A stretch of 64,000 bases of DNA from Flavobacterium limi (GCF_010645075.1 NZ_JAADZV010000001.1:868001-932000), one strand, 5' to 3'; shown: positions 10,016 to 19,058, counted from the stretch's first letter. Numbers and translations: made by a program. Notes: a model not told the origin generated them from the sequence alone.

Positions 10016-11515
10016 ATGAATACTATTCTGAACAAAATTGAGACAACGCAATTAGAACAACATTTTTCAAAGTTTAGAGGCAACATAATTGGGGTGAACC
10101 ATACTTTCGAATCGGTTTACGGAACGCAAAAATTACGTTATGCCGACTGGATTGCCAGCGGAAGACTGTACATTCCGATTGAAGATATTATGCTCAATAA
10201 GATAGGTCCGATGATTGCCAATACACACTCTTTTTCAAGTGAAACAGGCAAAGCATCGACTTATGCTTACCAACATGCCCGACAACTAATCAAAAAGCAT
10301 GTTAACGCCCATGAACAAGATGTTTTGGTAACAACCGGAACTGGAATGACGGCTGCCCTGAATAAGCTGCAGCGTATTATGGGATTGCGTTCTGCTGATA
10401 ATATTTACAATGTTGACCTGAAATATGATGATGAACGACCGGTAGTTTTTATTACACACATGGAACACCATTCGAATCAGGTTCCATGGTATGAAACCAT
10501 TGCTGACGTGGTGGTTTTGCCTGCCGGCGAAAATAATCTGGTTGATTCGAAAATACTTGCGGTTGAACTTAAAAAATATGAAAATAGAACTTTGAAAATC
10601 GGTTCTTTTACAGCATGTTCTAACGTTACCGGAATTATTACACCTTATCATGAACTGGCAAAAATTATGCATCAGCATGGAGGTTATTGTTTTGTTGATT
10701 TTGCAGCTTCGGCACCTTACGTGAAAATCGATATGCATCCTAAAGATCCAGAAGAATGTTTGGATGCGATTTTCTTTTCTCCCCATAAATTTTTAGGAGG
10801 TCCGGGAACTTGCGGTGTTTTGGTTTTTAATGAAAAATTATACAATTCAAATTTTCCGGATAATCCCGGCGGAGGAAATGTAAAATATACTAATCCGTGG
10901 GGAGGGTATCATTACAGTGATGTTATAGAAATAAAAGAAGATGGCGGTACACCTGGTTTTTTGCAGGTCATGCGTACTGCTTTGTGTCTGGAACTCAAAG
11001 AAAAGATGGGAGTAGAGAATATTCATAACAGGGAAAAAGAGTTGTTGAAGCTTTGTTATTCAGAGCTTCAAAAAGTACATGGATTGTCTATTCTGGGCGA
11101 TTTGAAAAATGAACGAATTGGCTGTGTTTCTTTTACAATAGAGAATATCCATTACAATTTAATCGTTCGCCTTTTAAATGACCGTTTCGGAATCCAGGTT
11201 CGTGGAGGCTGGTCCTGTGCGAGTACCTATGCACATTATTTGTTTGATATTGATGAAGAAGCTTCTCACGATATTACTAATGAACTCCTTCATAAAAATC
11301 TAAGCAATAAACCGGGCTGGGTACGTCTGTCGTTACATCCCACGATGACAAATGAAGAACTTTTGTTTATTTGTGATGCAATACAAAACGTGGCTCTGCA
11401 TTATCAAGAATGGCAAAAAGAATATCAGTATAACCCGTCAACAAATGAATTTGAAGATCTTTTAGCAGTAGTGACGATTGCTGAAGATGTAAAGGAATGG
11501 TTTTGCTTAGACTAA
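10016..11515 (+). CDS. Class V aminotransferase-fold PLP enzyme, cysteine-desulfurase-like
   Basis: A 499-residue cytoplasmic protein of the aminotransferase class V / NifS-SufS fold. The PLP lysine is Lys258 in 'FFSPHKFLGGPG'. Near the C-terminus the sequence Arg396-Gly-Gly-Trp-Ser-Cys401 matches the R-x-G-x-x-C loop that carries the persulfide cysteine of group II cysteine desulfurases. It is longer than SufS (about 405 residues) and no suf genes are near, so it is unlikely to be the housekeeping enzyme. It starts 23 bases after dsbD and is probably co-transcribed with it. A role in handling cysteine from imported peptides would fit the locus but is inference; selenocysteine lyase or another class V activity is possible. 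Confidence 0.8.
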   Translation: MNTILNKIETTQLEQHFSKFRGNIIGVNHTFESVYGTQKLRYADWIASGRLYIPIEDIMLNKIGPMIANTHSFSSETGKASTYAYQHARQLIKKHVNAHEQDVLVTTGTGMTAALNKLQRIMGLRSADNIYNVDLKYDDERPVVFITHMEHHSNQVPWYETIADVVVLPAGENNLVDSKILAVELKKYENRTLKIGSFTACSNVTGIITPYHELAKIMHQHGGYCFVDFAASAPYVKIDMHPKDPEECLDAIFFSPHKFLGGPGTCGVLVFNEKLYNSNFPDNPGGGNVKYTNPWGGYHYSDVIEIKEDGGTPGFLQVMRTALCLELKEKMGVENIHNREKELLKLCYSELQKVHGLSILGDLKNERIGCVSFTIENIHYNLIVRLLNDRFGIQVRGGWSCASTYAHYLFDIDEEASHDITNELLHKNLSNKPGWVRLSLHPTMTNEELLFICDAIQNVALHYQEWQKEYQYNPSTNEFEDLLAVVTIAEDVKEWFCLD

Positions 11516-11538
11516 GGCATTTTTTTAGAATATAAATT

Positions 11539-11571
11539 AAAGCACTCCCTTTTGGAGTGCTTTTTTTTTTT
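11539..11571 (+). terminator. Rho-independent terminator ending the first gene group
   Basis: A 10-bp stem AAAGCACTCC / GGAGTGCTTT with a 5-base loop, followed by eleven Ts. It ends the dsbD-PLP enzyme transcript. Confidence 0.93.
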
Positions 11572-11617
11572 GAAAGAATTAAGATGTTATTTTAAACTTT
11601 TTTTAAGCGGCAATAAT

Positions 11618-11664
11618 GACAGGACAGGACAGGACGGTTTAGTTTATTTAATAAAATATGTTTG
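11618..11664 (+). promoter_or_regulatory. Promoter of the Nudix regulator gene with CAGGA-repeat element
   Basis: A -7 box TATGTTTG at 11657-11664 matches the Bacteroidota TAnnTTTG consensus. In place of a normal -33 box, 19 bases upstream, is GACAGGACAGGACAGGACGG (11618-11637). The same arrangement, with 14 of 19 bases identical and the same 19-base spacing, occurs at the head of the fasciclin operon (27845-27890, minus strand). I read it as the binding site of the Nudix-family regulator (inference). The 5' leader would be about 55 bases. Confidence 0.65.
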
Positions 11665-11726
11665 TAATAGGATAATAAACTTTAATTGAAATATTATCTA
11701 TTTTATTAATACAAAGGCGATTAGTT

Positions 11727-12368
11727 ATGAATGAGGTCACAATTGATTGTGTAGTTTTCGGTTATGATAACGGAAGTTTGAAAGTACTCCTGGCAAGAGA
11801 AAATAAAGGAGTAGGGACAAAATGGGGGCTTATATCCGGTATTGCAAAAAATGTAAAGAAAGCAGATGAGGCTGCTATGGATTTATTAAATGAATTTGGT
11901 AATTTTGAAAATGCGTCCTTAAAACAGCTAACCGGAGCCGATGAAAATTCTCAAAGCTTACAATATTATACTGTCATTAATATCGAAGAACACAGAGTGA
12001 AATTCGGGCGAGTAGATTTATACCAAAGATGGTTTATGATTACAGAAGTTCCTGATTTAATTCAGGATCATAATTTAGTTTTAGATTACAGTTTGTATCA
12101 GTTAGAAACAAGTGTGCGGGAGTCTCCAATAGGTTTTACTCTTCTTCCTGAGAAATTTACAATAACAGAATTAATGAATCTTTACAAAGGAATTTTAGGA
12201 ATAGAAACGGATAAAGAGAGTTTTAGCAGAAAATTTTTGAAGAAAAAAGTACTGGTTCCCTTAAAGGAAAAGAAAGAAAATGTATCTAAAGAGACAGATA
12301 AACTGTATAAATTTAATGCTGCTTTTTATGAAAAAAGGGCTTTTAGCGATTTTGCTTTAGATTTTTAA
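11727..12368 (+). CDS. Nudix-fold transcriptional regulator (NrtR/AraR-like)
   Basis: A 213-residue protein with an N-terminal Nudix-like domain (about 1-130, start 'TIDCVVFGYDNGSLKVLLA') and a C-terminal winged-helix domain (about 140-205, 'FTITELMNLYKGIL...SFSRKFLKKKVL'). This is the layout of NrtR-family repressors and of Bacteroides AraR-type sugar sensors. The Nudix box is degenerate: where G-x5-E-x7-REUxEExGU is expected it has 'GIAKNVKKADEAAMDLLNEFG', without the REUxEE metal site. It should therefore bind a small ligand without hydrolysing it. It converges on the FAS1/SusCD operon and shares a promoter element with it, which makes it the likely regulator. The ligand is unknown. Confidence 0.85.
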   Translation: MNEVTIDCVVFGYDNGSLKVLLARENKGVGTKWGLISGIAKNVKKADEAAMDLLNEFGNFENASLKQLTGADENSQSLQYYTVINIEEHRVKFGRVDLYQRWFMITEVPDLIQDHNLVLDYSLYQLETSVRESPIGFTLLPEKFTITELMNLYKGILGIETDKESFSRKFLKKKVLVPLKEKKENVSKETDKLYKFNAAFYEKRAFSDFALDF

Positions 12369-12412
12369 TAGCCTAAAAAATAATCTTTTATAATAAAACC
12401 TCATTTGAAAAC

Positions 12413-12500
12413 AGCTGCCCTAGCCCAGACAGGAACGGCATCCTTTGACTGCTTTCTTTAAGCAGGCAAAGATATAGTGGATGGCTGGATTAGCTCCTAA
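12413..12500. repeat. Intergenic fold-back repeat, family A (copy 1)
   Basis: Starts GCTGCCCTAGCCC and ends GGATTAGCTCCTAA, with an internal fold-back around ATCCTTT...AAAGAT. A second member lies at 59491-59580 and shares the ends TGCCCTAGCCC and AGCTCCTAA and the central ATCCTTT / AAAGAT pair. No gene is visible in it. It resembles the short palindromic repeats scattered between genes in Flavobacterium genomes. Confidence 0.7.
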
Positions 12501-12539
12501 AAAAAAACCTTAGCTAATTATTTATGCTAAGGTTTTTTT
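12501..12539. terminator. Bidirectional terminator between converging genes
   Basis: A stem of AAAAAAACCTTAGC (12501-12514) with GCTAAGGTTTTTTT (12526-12539) and an 11-base loop. It has a T-run on both strands, so it can end both the Nudix regulator transcript and the long minus-strand operon. Confidence 0.9.
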
Positions 12540-12582
12540 AATAGAAATAGGTTGGGGAACTATTTCCTGGTTTTATAAAATA

Positions 12583-14319
12583 TTACCATGTAAAAGGCAA
12601 ATACCAATTATTAACATTCATTAATTTAGAACGTATTTCAGCAGCATTTGCATTTCCTTCCTTACTAAGTTTTTCATATACTTTATCAGCTAGAAAAGCA
12701 GGGTCATTTCGACGTAAAGAAATACGTACCAGGTCTTCCCAGCGATTTCCTTCATACGCTAATTCTAAAGCTGCTTCGTTAATGATATTATTTTCTATAG
12801 AAATCAAAGGATCTCCAACAATTTCAGCTCTTTGAAGTCTCGCACGACCGCGGATACCACCCCCACGGTGCCAGATTGCTCTAAAAGATGGGAAGTCACC
12901 CTGACGCGCATCAAAATCATATGGAAAAGGAAGTTTGGTTTGCTTAATATCTGTAGCATCACCAGTACTATTATTGTATCCTGCAGGGGTATAGGCTTCT
13001 TGTATACCAAAATTTAAAAGGGCATCAGCAATTTTATGTTGATTGTCTCTGTTGGCTGCTTCGGCATAACGCAGATGCAATTTGGCTGCACGGTATAAAA
13101 ACCAGTCACCATCTGTTTTAAAGGTATTGGCTGCAGCTTCATACTTATAAATATATTTCATGATGACAGGTTCGCCACCCACCATTTTGTAAGTGAATTT
13201 TTGTCCACGTGCATCGTAAGGGAAACCATTGCTTTGTGTGTTACTTTGCCAAAGATCTATTGCTCGCTTAGATGGTTTTGCTAAATATTTCCCGCCTGTT
13301 TTTGAAAAAATTTCAATAAATGGATTTTTAGGGGCAAAATCACTATCAAAAGGTAATGACCAAATCCATTCTGTGTTCCACAATACATCTCTGTCTCTTC
13401 CAAAAATAGATCTCCAGCCTTGCGTATTGTTATCTACCAATGTTGTAGCATCCTGTTCGTAATATCTTAAATAGCCCACCGCCAAGTCATTGTTTGTTAC
13501 AACTTCAGCATATTTAATTCTATACATGTCAACATCGTTTCTTGGAGTTCCGGTTTCCATTACATTTTTGTAATGCGTAGCTGCCTGTAGATAATTTCCT
13601 TTCCAGAGTTGTAAATCGCCCAATAAACATTCTTTATTGATAAAAAACTTCTCTGTGTTATAGCCGTCTACCGTTACTAGTAAGCTGCTTCCTGAGTCAT
13701 ATATTTTTTTATAAGTCAATCCCTCAGTAAACGTTACTAATTCATCCAGAAGCTCATTAAAAGAAAGCCTCGGGAATTTATTAATATTTTTAACATCCTC
13801 TATGTTTGCCAAAGGTTCCGTGATGTAAGGTACAGTACCATATTGAATTCCTAATTGTAAATAAATCCAGGAACGGATACAGGCAACATCAGCATAACGC
13901 TGTTCGTATTGTGATTGCGTAAATTTCTTTTGGGCAACCATAATGTCAAAGTTTTTAAGGGCGTCATTACAGTTCTGAATCACCAGATAGAAGTCTTTTG
14001 GGCTTACATATGGATTCTCTGCTGAAACATTTTGTTCTGAAAGTTCTTTTAAATAAGGATCAGAATTATTGGTTGTCGTCATTAAATCTGCACGCATTTC
14101 GTTAAGGATCACGTATTTTTTTGCAAGTCCCATGAATTTTCCATAAATCCCTATAACAGCAGCGTCAGCATCATATACATTACGGTACATTTGCTCTTCG
14201 GCTACTTTATCCTGAGGATCTACATCCAGATATTGCTCGCAAGAGCCAAGGCTCAGTAACAGTACTGATACCCATAACATGGCCTTGGTCGATTTTCTTG
14301 TTCTTATTGTTGTTGTCAT
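12583..14319 (-). CDS. SusD/RagB-family lipoprotein, last gene of the fasciclin operon
   Basis: A 578-residue SusD-type protein with lipobox LSLGSC (Cys27), followed by EQYLDVDPQDKVAEEQMY, the standard SusD start. Later family features include 'EAALELAYEGNRWEDLVRISLRRND' and the C-terminal 'NNWYLPFTW', a variant of the usual 'LYPIP' ending. It is the extracellular ligand-binding lid for the SusC encoded immediately upstream in the operon, 28 bases away. An internal Met at residue 14 could be the true start, since the first 13 residues are unusually polar for a signal peptide. No catalytic genes accompany it, so the ligand is not evident. Confidence 0.92.
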   Translation of the reverse strand: MTTTIRTRKSTKAMLWVSVLLLSLGSCEQYLDVDPQDKVAEEQMYRNVYDADAAVIGIYGKFMGLAKKYVILNEMRADLMTTTNNSDPYLKELSEQNVSAENPYVSPKDFYLVIQNCNDALKNFDIMVAQKKFTQSQYEQRYADVACIRSWIYLQLGIQYGTVPYITEPLANIEDVKNINKFPRLSFNELLDELVTFTEGLTYKKIYDSGSSLLVTVDGYNTEKFFINKECLLGDLQLWKGNYLQAATHYKNVMETGTPRNDVDMYRIKYAEVVTNNDLAVGYLRYYEQDATTLVDNNTQGWRSIFGRDRDVLWNTEWIWSLPFDSDFAPKNPFIEIFSKTGGKYLAKPSKRAIDLWQSNTQSNGFPYDARGQKFTYKMVGGEPVIMKYIYKYEAAANTFKTDGDWFLYRAAKLHLRYAEAANRDNQHKIADALLNFGIQEAYTPAGYNNSTGDATDIKQTKLPFPYDFDARQGDFPSFRAIWHRGGGIRGRARLQRAEIVGDPLISIENNIINEAALELAYEGNRWEDLVRISLRRNDPAFLADKVYEKLSKEGNANAAEIRSKLMNVNNWYLPFTW

Positions 14320-14347
14320 TGGTCTGTTGTATGTTGTAATAATAATT

Positions 14348-17300
14348 TTAAAGCCCTAAGCGTAATCCAAGCTGATAGTTTGTAAACTGAGGAACCAGAC
14401 CGATATCTGCACCCTGTCCAAAAATAGATGAGGTAGCGCTAAATTCAGGATCGTATCCAAGATATTTGGTGAAAGTAACCAAATTGTTGGCAGTAGCATA
14501 CAGTTGAATATATTTTACATATTTACTATTCGTTGGTATATTATATCCTAATACTAAGGTTTTCAATCTTAAGTAAGAACCATCTTCAATCCATCTGTCT
14601 GAAAATTCTGCGTTGCCCATTGGATCTCCCCAGGCTGCTTTTGGCATATCTGTTTGCTGGCCTTCGGCTCTCCATCGGTTTGCAACAGCTATACTTTGAT
14701 TTTCATATCCGCTCATTTTTTCAAGATTGTAACGTACTCCATTGTAAAGATCATTACCAACAGAGAAGTTAAACAATGCCTGAAGGCTAAATCTTTTGTA
14801 ATTGAAATTTGTACTAAAACTTCCTATCACATCCGGATTCGGGTTTCCGATAACCATACGGTCTTTATCATCGATTACTTTGTCTCCGTTAACATCTGTA
14901 AAACGCATGTCTCCGCCGCTAAACGGAACTAAACTTCCATTTGTTAAGCGTCTTGATAATCCGTCAGCATTGGCTTCAGCTGTTGTACTGTATACTCCGT
15001 TACTGTTTAATCCGTAAAATAAATTGGCATCTTTGCCTACAGATGTTAAGTAAGTCGCTCCGCCAAATTGCGTAAGAATATCTCCGCTTGGTAAACTTTC
15101 TACTTTGTTTTTATAATGGCTTACATTAAGTCCAAAATCAAAAGTAAAGTCTTTAGTGTTGACAACACGGGTATTCAAAGCAACTTCAGTCCCATAGGTA
15201 CGCATTGCACCACCGTTGGTAACTACATAATCAAATCCGCTTTCAGCAGCGATTGTTTCGTAGGTAATCATGTTGGATGTTTTATTACGATAATAATCCA
15301 AAGAAAGATTGATGCGTTCTTTGAACAAACCTAAATCCACACCTAAATTCTTTTTTAAAACGGTTTCCCATTGCAAATCAGGATTTCCAATATTACCACG
15401 AACCAAACCTTGCATTCCCAATAAATTTTGAGAAACATAATACGTTTGAGCGGTATAATTACCAATATCATCGTTTCCGCTAGTACCTACACCAACTCTA
15501 AGTTTAAGATAATCGATATCCTTTATATCTTTCATGAAATTTTCTGAAGATACTAACCAGCCTCCTGAAATGGAAGTCATCAAAGCATATTTGCTTTTTC
15601 CTGTTGATGCATCATCTCCAAAACGGCTGGAACCATCTACAGCATAACTTGCCGTTAAAAAATATTTATTACGGAAATTATAGTTTCCATTGGCATACAT
15701 ATTCATCCAGTTCGATTCGCCCAATGCTCCTCCAACCTGACGTAGCAAGTTGGAACCTGCTCCTACGCTTGTAAAATCATCAGTAGAAGAATTGTATCCT
15801 AAACCTAAATCACTTTCAGTTTTATTGGTTTGAGCCCTGAATCCAAAACGAACATCTAAATTATGATCATTATTAAAGTTTTTCAAGTAACTCGCAAAGG
15901 TATCTGTATAGAGACCGTTATAAATCTGAACTTCACTTCCTGATTGATTTTTTCCAATAGCAGTAGGTAAAATAAGATCTGCAACTCCCATATCAGGAAG
16001 AAAGAATGATTCTCTTTCCTTGTTATAATTCAAACCAACTACAGAAGTAATATTCCATGCTTTGTTTAAGGCATAGTTAAATTTTAAATTACCAAAAAAG
16101 CGATAGTTATTGTTCTTAGCAAATCCATTTGCCATGATAGCATTTGGATTACTAACATTGAAGTAGTCTGTATCGGCAAAATTAGGTGAAACTTCTCCTG
16201 TATCGCTAACATCATTATAAGTTAAAAAAGGAGATTTTGTCAATGCTAAATATAATGGGCTTGTTTTATAAGCAAAACCTTGATTCCACTGATTTTGCTG
16301 ATTATTAATAAAGGAAAGATTAGCATCTACAGTTAATTTTTCTGTTAGTCGCAGCGCAGCATTTAAACGAACGCTATAACGTTTTGAATCTGTACCTTTA
16401 ATAACTCCCTGGCTGTCTAAGTAGCCTACAGATAAACCAAACTTTGCAATATCGTCACCTCCACGAACTTTTAAGAAGTAATTTTGATTATAACTAGAGT
16501 TAAAAACCTGCTCCTGCCAATTGGTCTGGTTATGATATTTGTAATATCCAACAGAACCAATCTGATCATTCATGTAAGGTAAAGAAGCAACTTGCTCCTG
16601 AGACAAACCACGGCTTGATTCTAACTGAGAAACGTGAGTACGATAGGCATCTGCACCAAGCAAAGGCAATTCATCCGGAGTTTGATTAACCCCACCATAC
16701 ATCGTGAAATCAATTTTAGTTGATAACTCGCTGGCACGGGTAGTGGTAATGTTTATTACTCCGTTTGCTCCTTTGGTTCCGTATAAGGAAGTACCATCTT
16801 TAATAATCGTAACATCCTCAATATCTTTAACATCAATATTTGTTAAAGGAGAAGAACTGTTGTTTTGTATGATTCCGGATCCGTAATCTTCATCATCATA
16901 GATCATTCCGTCGACAATAATTAAAGGTCGGTTGCTTGCGTATAAGGAATTAAAACCTCTCAAAGCCAGATAACTTCCGGCGTTGGGGGCACCGGAATTT
17001 CTGACACTGTTCAGTCCTGTTGCTCTGCCCTGAAGAAATCCAGCTACAGATTCGGTTACAGAACTTGACCATTGATCTTTTTCGAAGTCAACTACATTGG
17101 CTGCATTCGTATTATTGTACTGCATGATATTACCGGATGGTAAATTAGCAATTTGATAAGCAGGAGAGTAGTTGGCTCCATTAAGCACTATTTCTAAACC
17201 TGATTTTCTGTTTTTAACAGCATAAACTTTGGTTTGAAAATCCTGACCGCTTATAGTAAGAAGTGCTTCTAAATTGGGTACTCCAATTTCAAAAGTACCG

Positions 17301-17527
17301 TCATCTTCTGTAATGGCTGCAGAAAATCCTTCGACAGTGATATTAATTCCTGATAGAGGTGCTTTAGTTTTCGCACTTTTAACAACACCCTGTACTAAAA
17401 TTCCCTGTACTTTTTTCTGAGGAGCTGCTGCAGTTGAATCCTGAGCTTCCTGGGCGTATAATTGTGCTTCAAGACTACTGGCAAAAAAGAGACTTACAAG
17501 GCAAGTTAGTTTTATAATTTTTAACAT
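14348..17527 (-). CDS. SusC/RagA-family TonB-linked receptor (divergent type)
   Basis: A 1059-residue outer-membrane receptor: signal peptide, a carboxypeptidase-like regulatory domain (about 45-115, 'VQGVVKSAKTKAPLSGINITVEG'), plug ('LALRGFNSLYASNRPLIIVDGMIYD...IEDVTIIKDGTSLYGTKGANGVINITT') and a barrel ending 'YQLGLRLGL'. The usual 'EVVVVGYG' TonB-box region before the plug is missing; that position reads 'SGNIMQYNNTNAANVVDFEKD'. It pairs with the SusD downstream. It differs clearly from the other SusC of the operon (22282-25569), so the two pairs are not a recent duplication. Confidence 0.92.
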   Translation of the reverse strand: MLKIIKLTCLVSLFFASSLEAQLYAQEAQDSTAAAPQKKVQGILVQGVVKSAKTKAPLSGINITVEGFSAAITEDDGTFEIGVPNLEALLTISGQDFQTKVYAVKNRKSGLEIVLNGANYSPAYQIANLPSGNIMQYNNTNAANVVDFEKDQWSSSVTESVAGFLQGRATGLNSVRNSGAPNAGSYLALRGFNSLYASNRPLIIVDGMIYDDEDYGSGIIQNNSSSPLTNIDVKDIEDVTIIKDGTSLYGTKGANGVINITTTRASELSTKIDFTMYGGVNQTPDELPLLGADAYRTHVSQLESSRGLSQEQVASLPYMNDQIGSVGYYKYHNQTNWQEQVFNSSYNQNYFLKVRGGDDIAKFGLSVGYLDSQGVIKGTDSKRYSVRLNAALRLTEKLTVDANLSFINNQQNQWNQGFAYKTSPLYLALTKSPFLTYNDVSDTGEVSPNFADTDYFNVSNPNAIMANGFAKNNNYRFFGNLKFNYALNKAWNITSVVGLNYNKERESFFLPDMGVADLILPTAIGKNQSGSEVQIYNGLYTDTFASYLKNFNNDHNLDVRFGFRAQTNKTESDLGLGYNSSTDDFTSVGAGSNLLRQVGGALGESNWMNMYANGNYNFRNKYFLTASYAVDGSSRFGDDASTGKSKYALMTSISGGWLVSSENFMKDIKDIDYLKLRVGVGTSGNDDIGNYTAQTYYVSQNLLGMQGLVRGNIGNPDLQWETVLKKNLGVDLGLFKERINLSLDYYRNKTSNMITYETIAAESGFDYVVTNGGAMRTYGTEVALNTRVVNTKDFTFDFGLNVSHYKNKVESLPSGDILTQFGGATYLTSVGKDANLFYGLNSNGVYSTTAEANADGLSRRLTNGSLVPFSGGDMRFTDVNGDKVIDDKDRMVIGNPNPDVIGSFSTNFNYKRFSLQALFNFSVGNDLYNGVRYNLEKMSGYENQSIAVANRWRAEGQQTDMPKAAWGDPMGNAEFSDRWIEDGSYLRLKTLVLGYNIPTNSKYVKYIQLYATANNLVTFTKYLGYDPEFSATSSIFGQGADIGLVPQFTNYQLGLRLGL

Positions 17528-17554
17528 AATTAACTCTTTATAAAATATTAATTT

Positions 17555-19012
17555 TTAAGGGACAACAGGAACAAATTTCAAATAGTCGAGAGTGAGGGCA
17601 CTGGTTGATTTTGTGCCACCTATTAGAGAAATCAGACCACTACTACCTGCGGTAGTATATGTAAATTCACCTATTTCTACCTCTTCATAATTATTAAGCG
17701 GCACTATAACCATTGGAAATGTTTTTGTAATATTGACTAAAGGGAATCCTGTTGCAGTTTGGTTGACTGTTCCGCCAATAGCCAATTGTTGTTCAAAAAG
17801 ATTTGCCGTTCTGTCGTTTATGGCTCTCCAGTATATCTTGTATTTGGTACTGAACATATCATTTGCATGATAAAATAGGGTAAACTGCGGCAGGGCAGGA
17901 AGTTCTACCATAAGATCATTGTAAAGACCATCCGGGTAGAGTAGACTAATTGGCCCTTTTTTATCACGATAAAGCATTCTGCTGCGAACGCCATAATATG
18001 CGATATTTTTTTCTCCTTCAATCTTTGTAGTAACTAAACGTTTTTCCAGTTTAACATCTACCTTTTTCATGATATAGACAATCCCGTTGCTTAACACAAT
18101 TGGTTCTCCTACAATCTGTGTTTTGTCCACATCAAACTCAACACCAAATCTGGATGTTAATTTAGCAGGCAGTGCCTCTTTTGTATAGGCTTTTGGAAAA
18201 ACCATGTCTCTTACTGTAAAATATTTTGAATAAATAGCAGTAAGATCTGCAGATGGTTTATTCAAATAAGGTATCATTTTTGTTACTTCGGCATCGAAAC
18301 CATCATTTTCCATTAAGAAAAGGGTATAGGAATTCTTTTCGTTGTTAAGATTGTAAACATTTTTTAAAAATGAGTTTGATAAGGAATCTGCAAGAAAACC
18401 AGGAGCGGCAGTAGATTTGGCAATTGCATCTGCATCGTAAATACTAAATTCTTTCAGACTTAATAAATAATTACTCATTGCCGAAGTACCTGCTTGTGAA
18501 GTAACATATTCCCAGATATTCAGTTTTGGAGCAAGGGCTTTATTAACAACATGAAATACGCCATTGGCAGCATAATGATCTGCAGTAACTATAGTGGCAT
18601 CACCTATTGTTGTGCTTCCTTTGAATGTTAAATATTTGGCGTTTAACATTTGGATTCTTTCTTCATTATTGTTTCTAACAGATGAATAAGAAGTTAAGGC
18701 AATATGGTTTTCAACAAATTTTTTAAGTGCTTCCGGGTTGTTTAATATTGTTGTACTAACGGCTTTCACAGCCTCGTTTGTTGGTACAAAAACAGTATAG
18801 GTTTTAGAGGCCGCCAATATTTTGTCGTAACCTGTTTGAGCTAATAATTTACCAAATTCAGCTGTTTCCGGTGTATTGCTGATAGCCTCATTTAGCGTCT
18901 CATTTAAATTTGCATCACCATTATCCTCTTTATCATCCCACGGACTGGAACATGAAACCAGTCCGATTGTGAGAATGATAAAAAGAAGTTTTTTATATTT
19001 TAATAAAGTCAT
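17555..19012 (-). CDS. Fasciclin (FAS1)-domain lipoprotein with C-terminal beta-sandwich-like region
   Basis: A 485-residue lipoprotein (lipobox IGLVSC, Cys21). A FAS1 domain covers about residues 36-166, with the conserved H1 and H2 elements 'YTVFVPTNEAVKAV' and 'NGVFHVVNKAL'. A second, weaker one follows to about 310 ('YTLFLMENDGFD', 'NGIVYIMKKVDV'). The last 130 residues look like a beta-sandwich ending 'LTLDYLKFVPV', similar to the end of carbohydrate-binding-module-like domains. FAS1 domains mediate adhesion and ligand binding; no catalysis is expected. Its place between SusC and another FAS1 gene suggests a surface accessory protein of the importer. The substrate is not known. Confidence 0.85.
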   Translation of the reverse strand: MTLLKYKKLLFIILTIGLVSCSSPWDDKEDNGDANLNETLNEAISNTPETAEFGKLLAQTGYDKILAASKTYTVFVPTNEAVKAVSTTILNNPEALKKFVENHIALTSYSSVRNNNEERIQMLNAKYLTFKGSTTIGDATIVTADHYAANGVFHVVNKALAPKLNIWEYVTSQAGTSAMSNYLLSLKEFSIYDADAIAKSTAAPGFLADSLSNSFLKNVYNLNNEKNSYTLFLMENDGFDAEVTKMIPYLNKPSADLTAIYSKYFTVRDMVFPKAYTKEALPAKLTSRFGVEFDVDKTQIVGEPIVLSNGIVYIMKKVDVKLEKRLVTTKIEGEKNIAYYGVRSRMLYRDKKGPISLLYPDGLYNDLMVELPALPQFTLFYHANDMFSTKYKIYWRAINDRTANLFEQQLAIGGTVNQTATGFPLVNITKTFPMVIVPLNNYEEVEIGEFTYTTAGSSGLISLIGGTKSTSALTLDYLKFVPVVP

Positions 19013-19058
19013 TTTTACTTAATTAAGTTTGAAATTAGATTTTTGATTTAATTCTTAA

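Noticed and set aside
10286..10786. A 166-codon open frame opposite the PLP enzyme gene
   Set aside because: Fully antisense to a well-conserved gene, with His/Ile/Cys-rich shadow composition and no family features.
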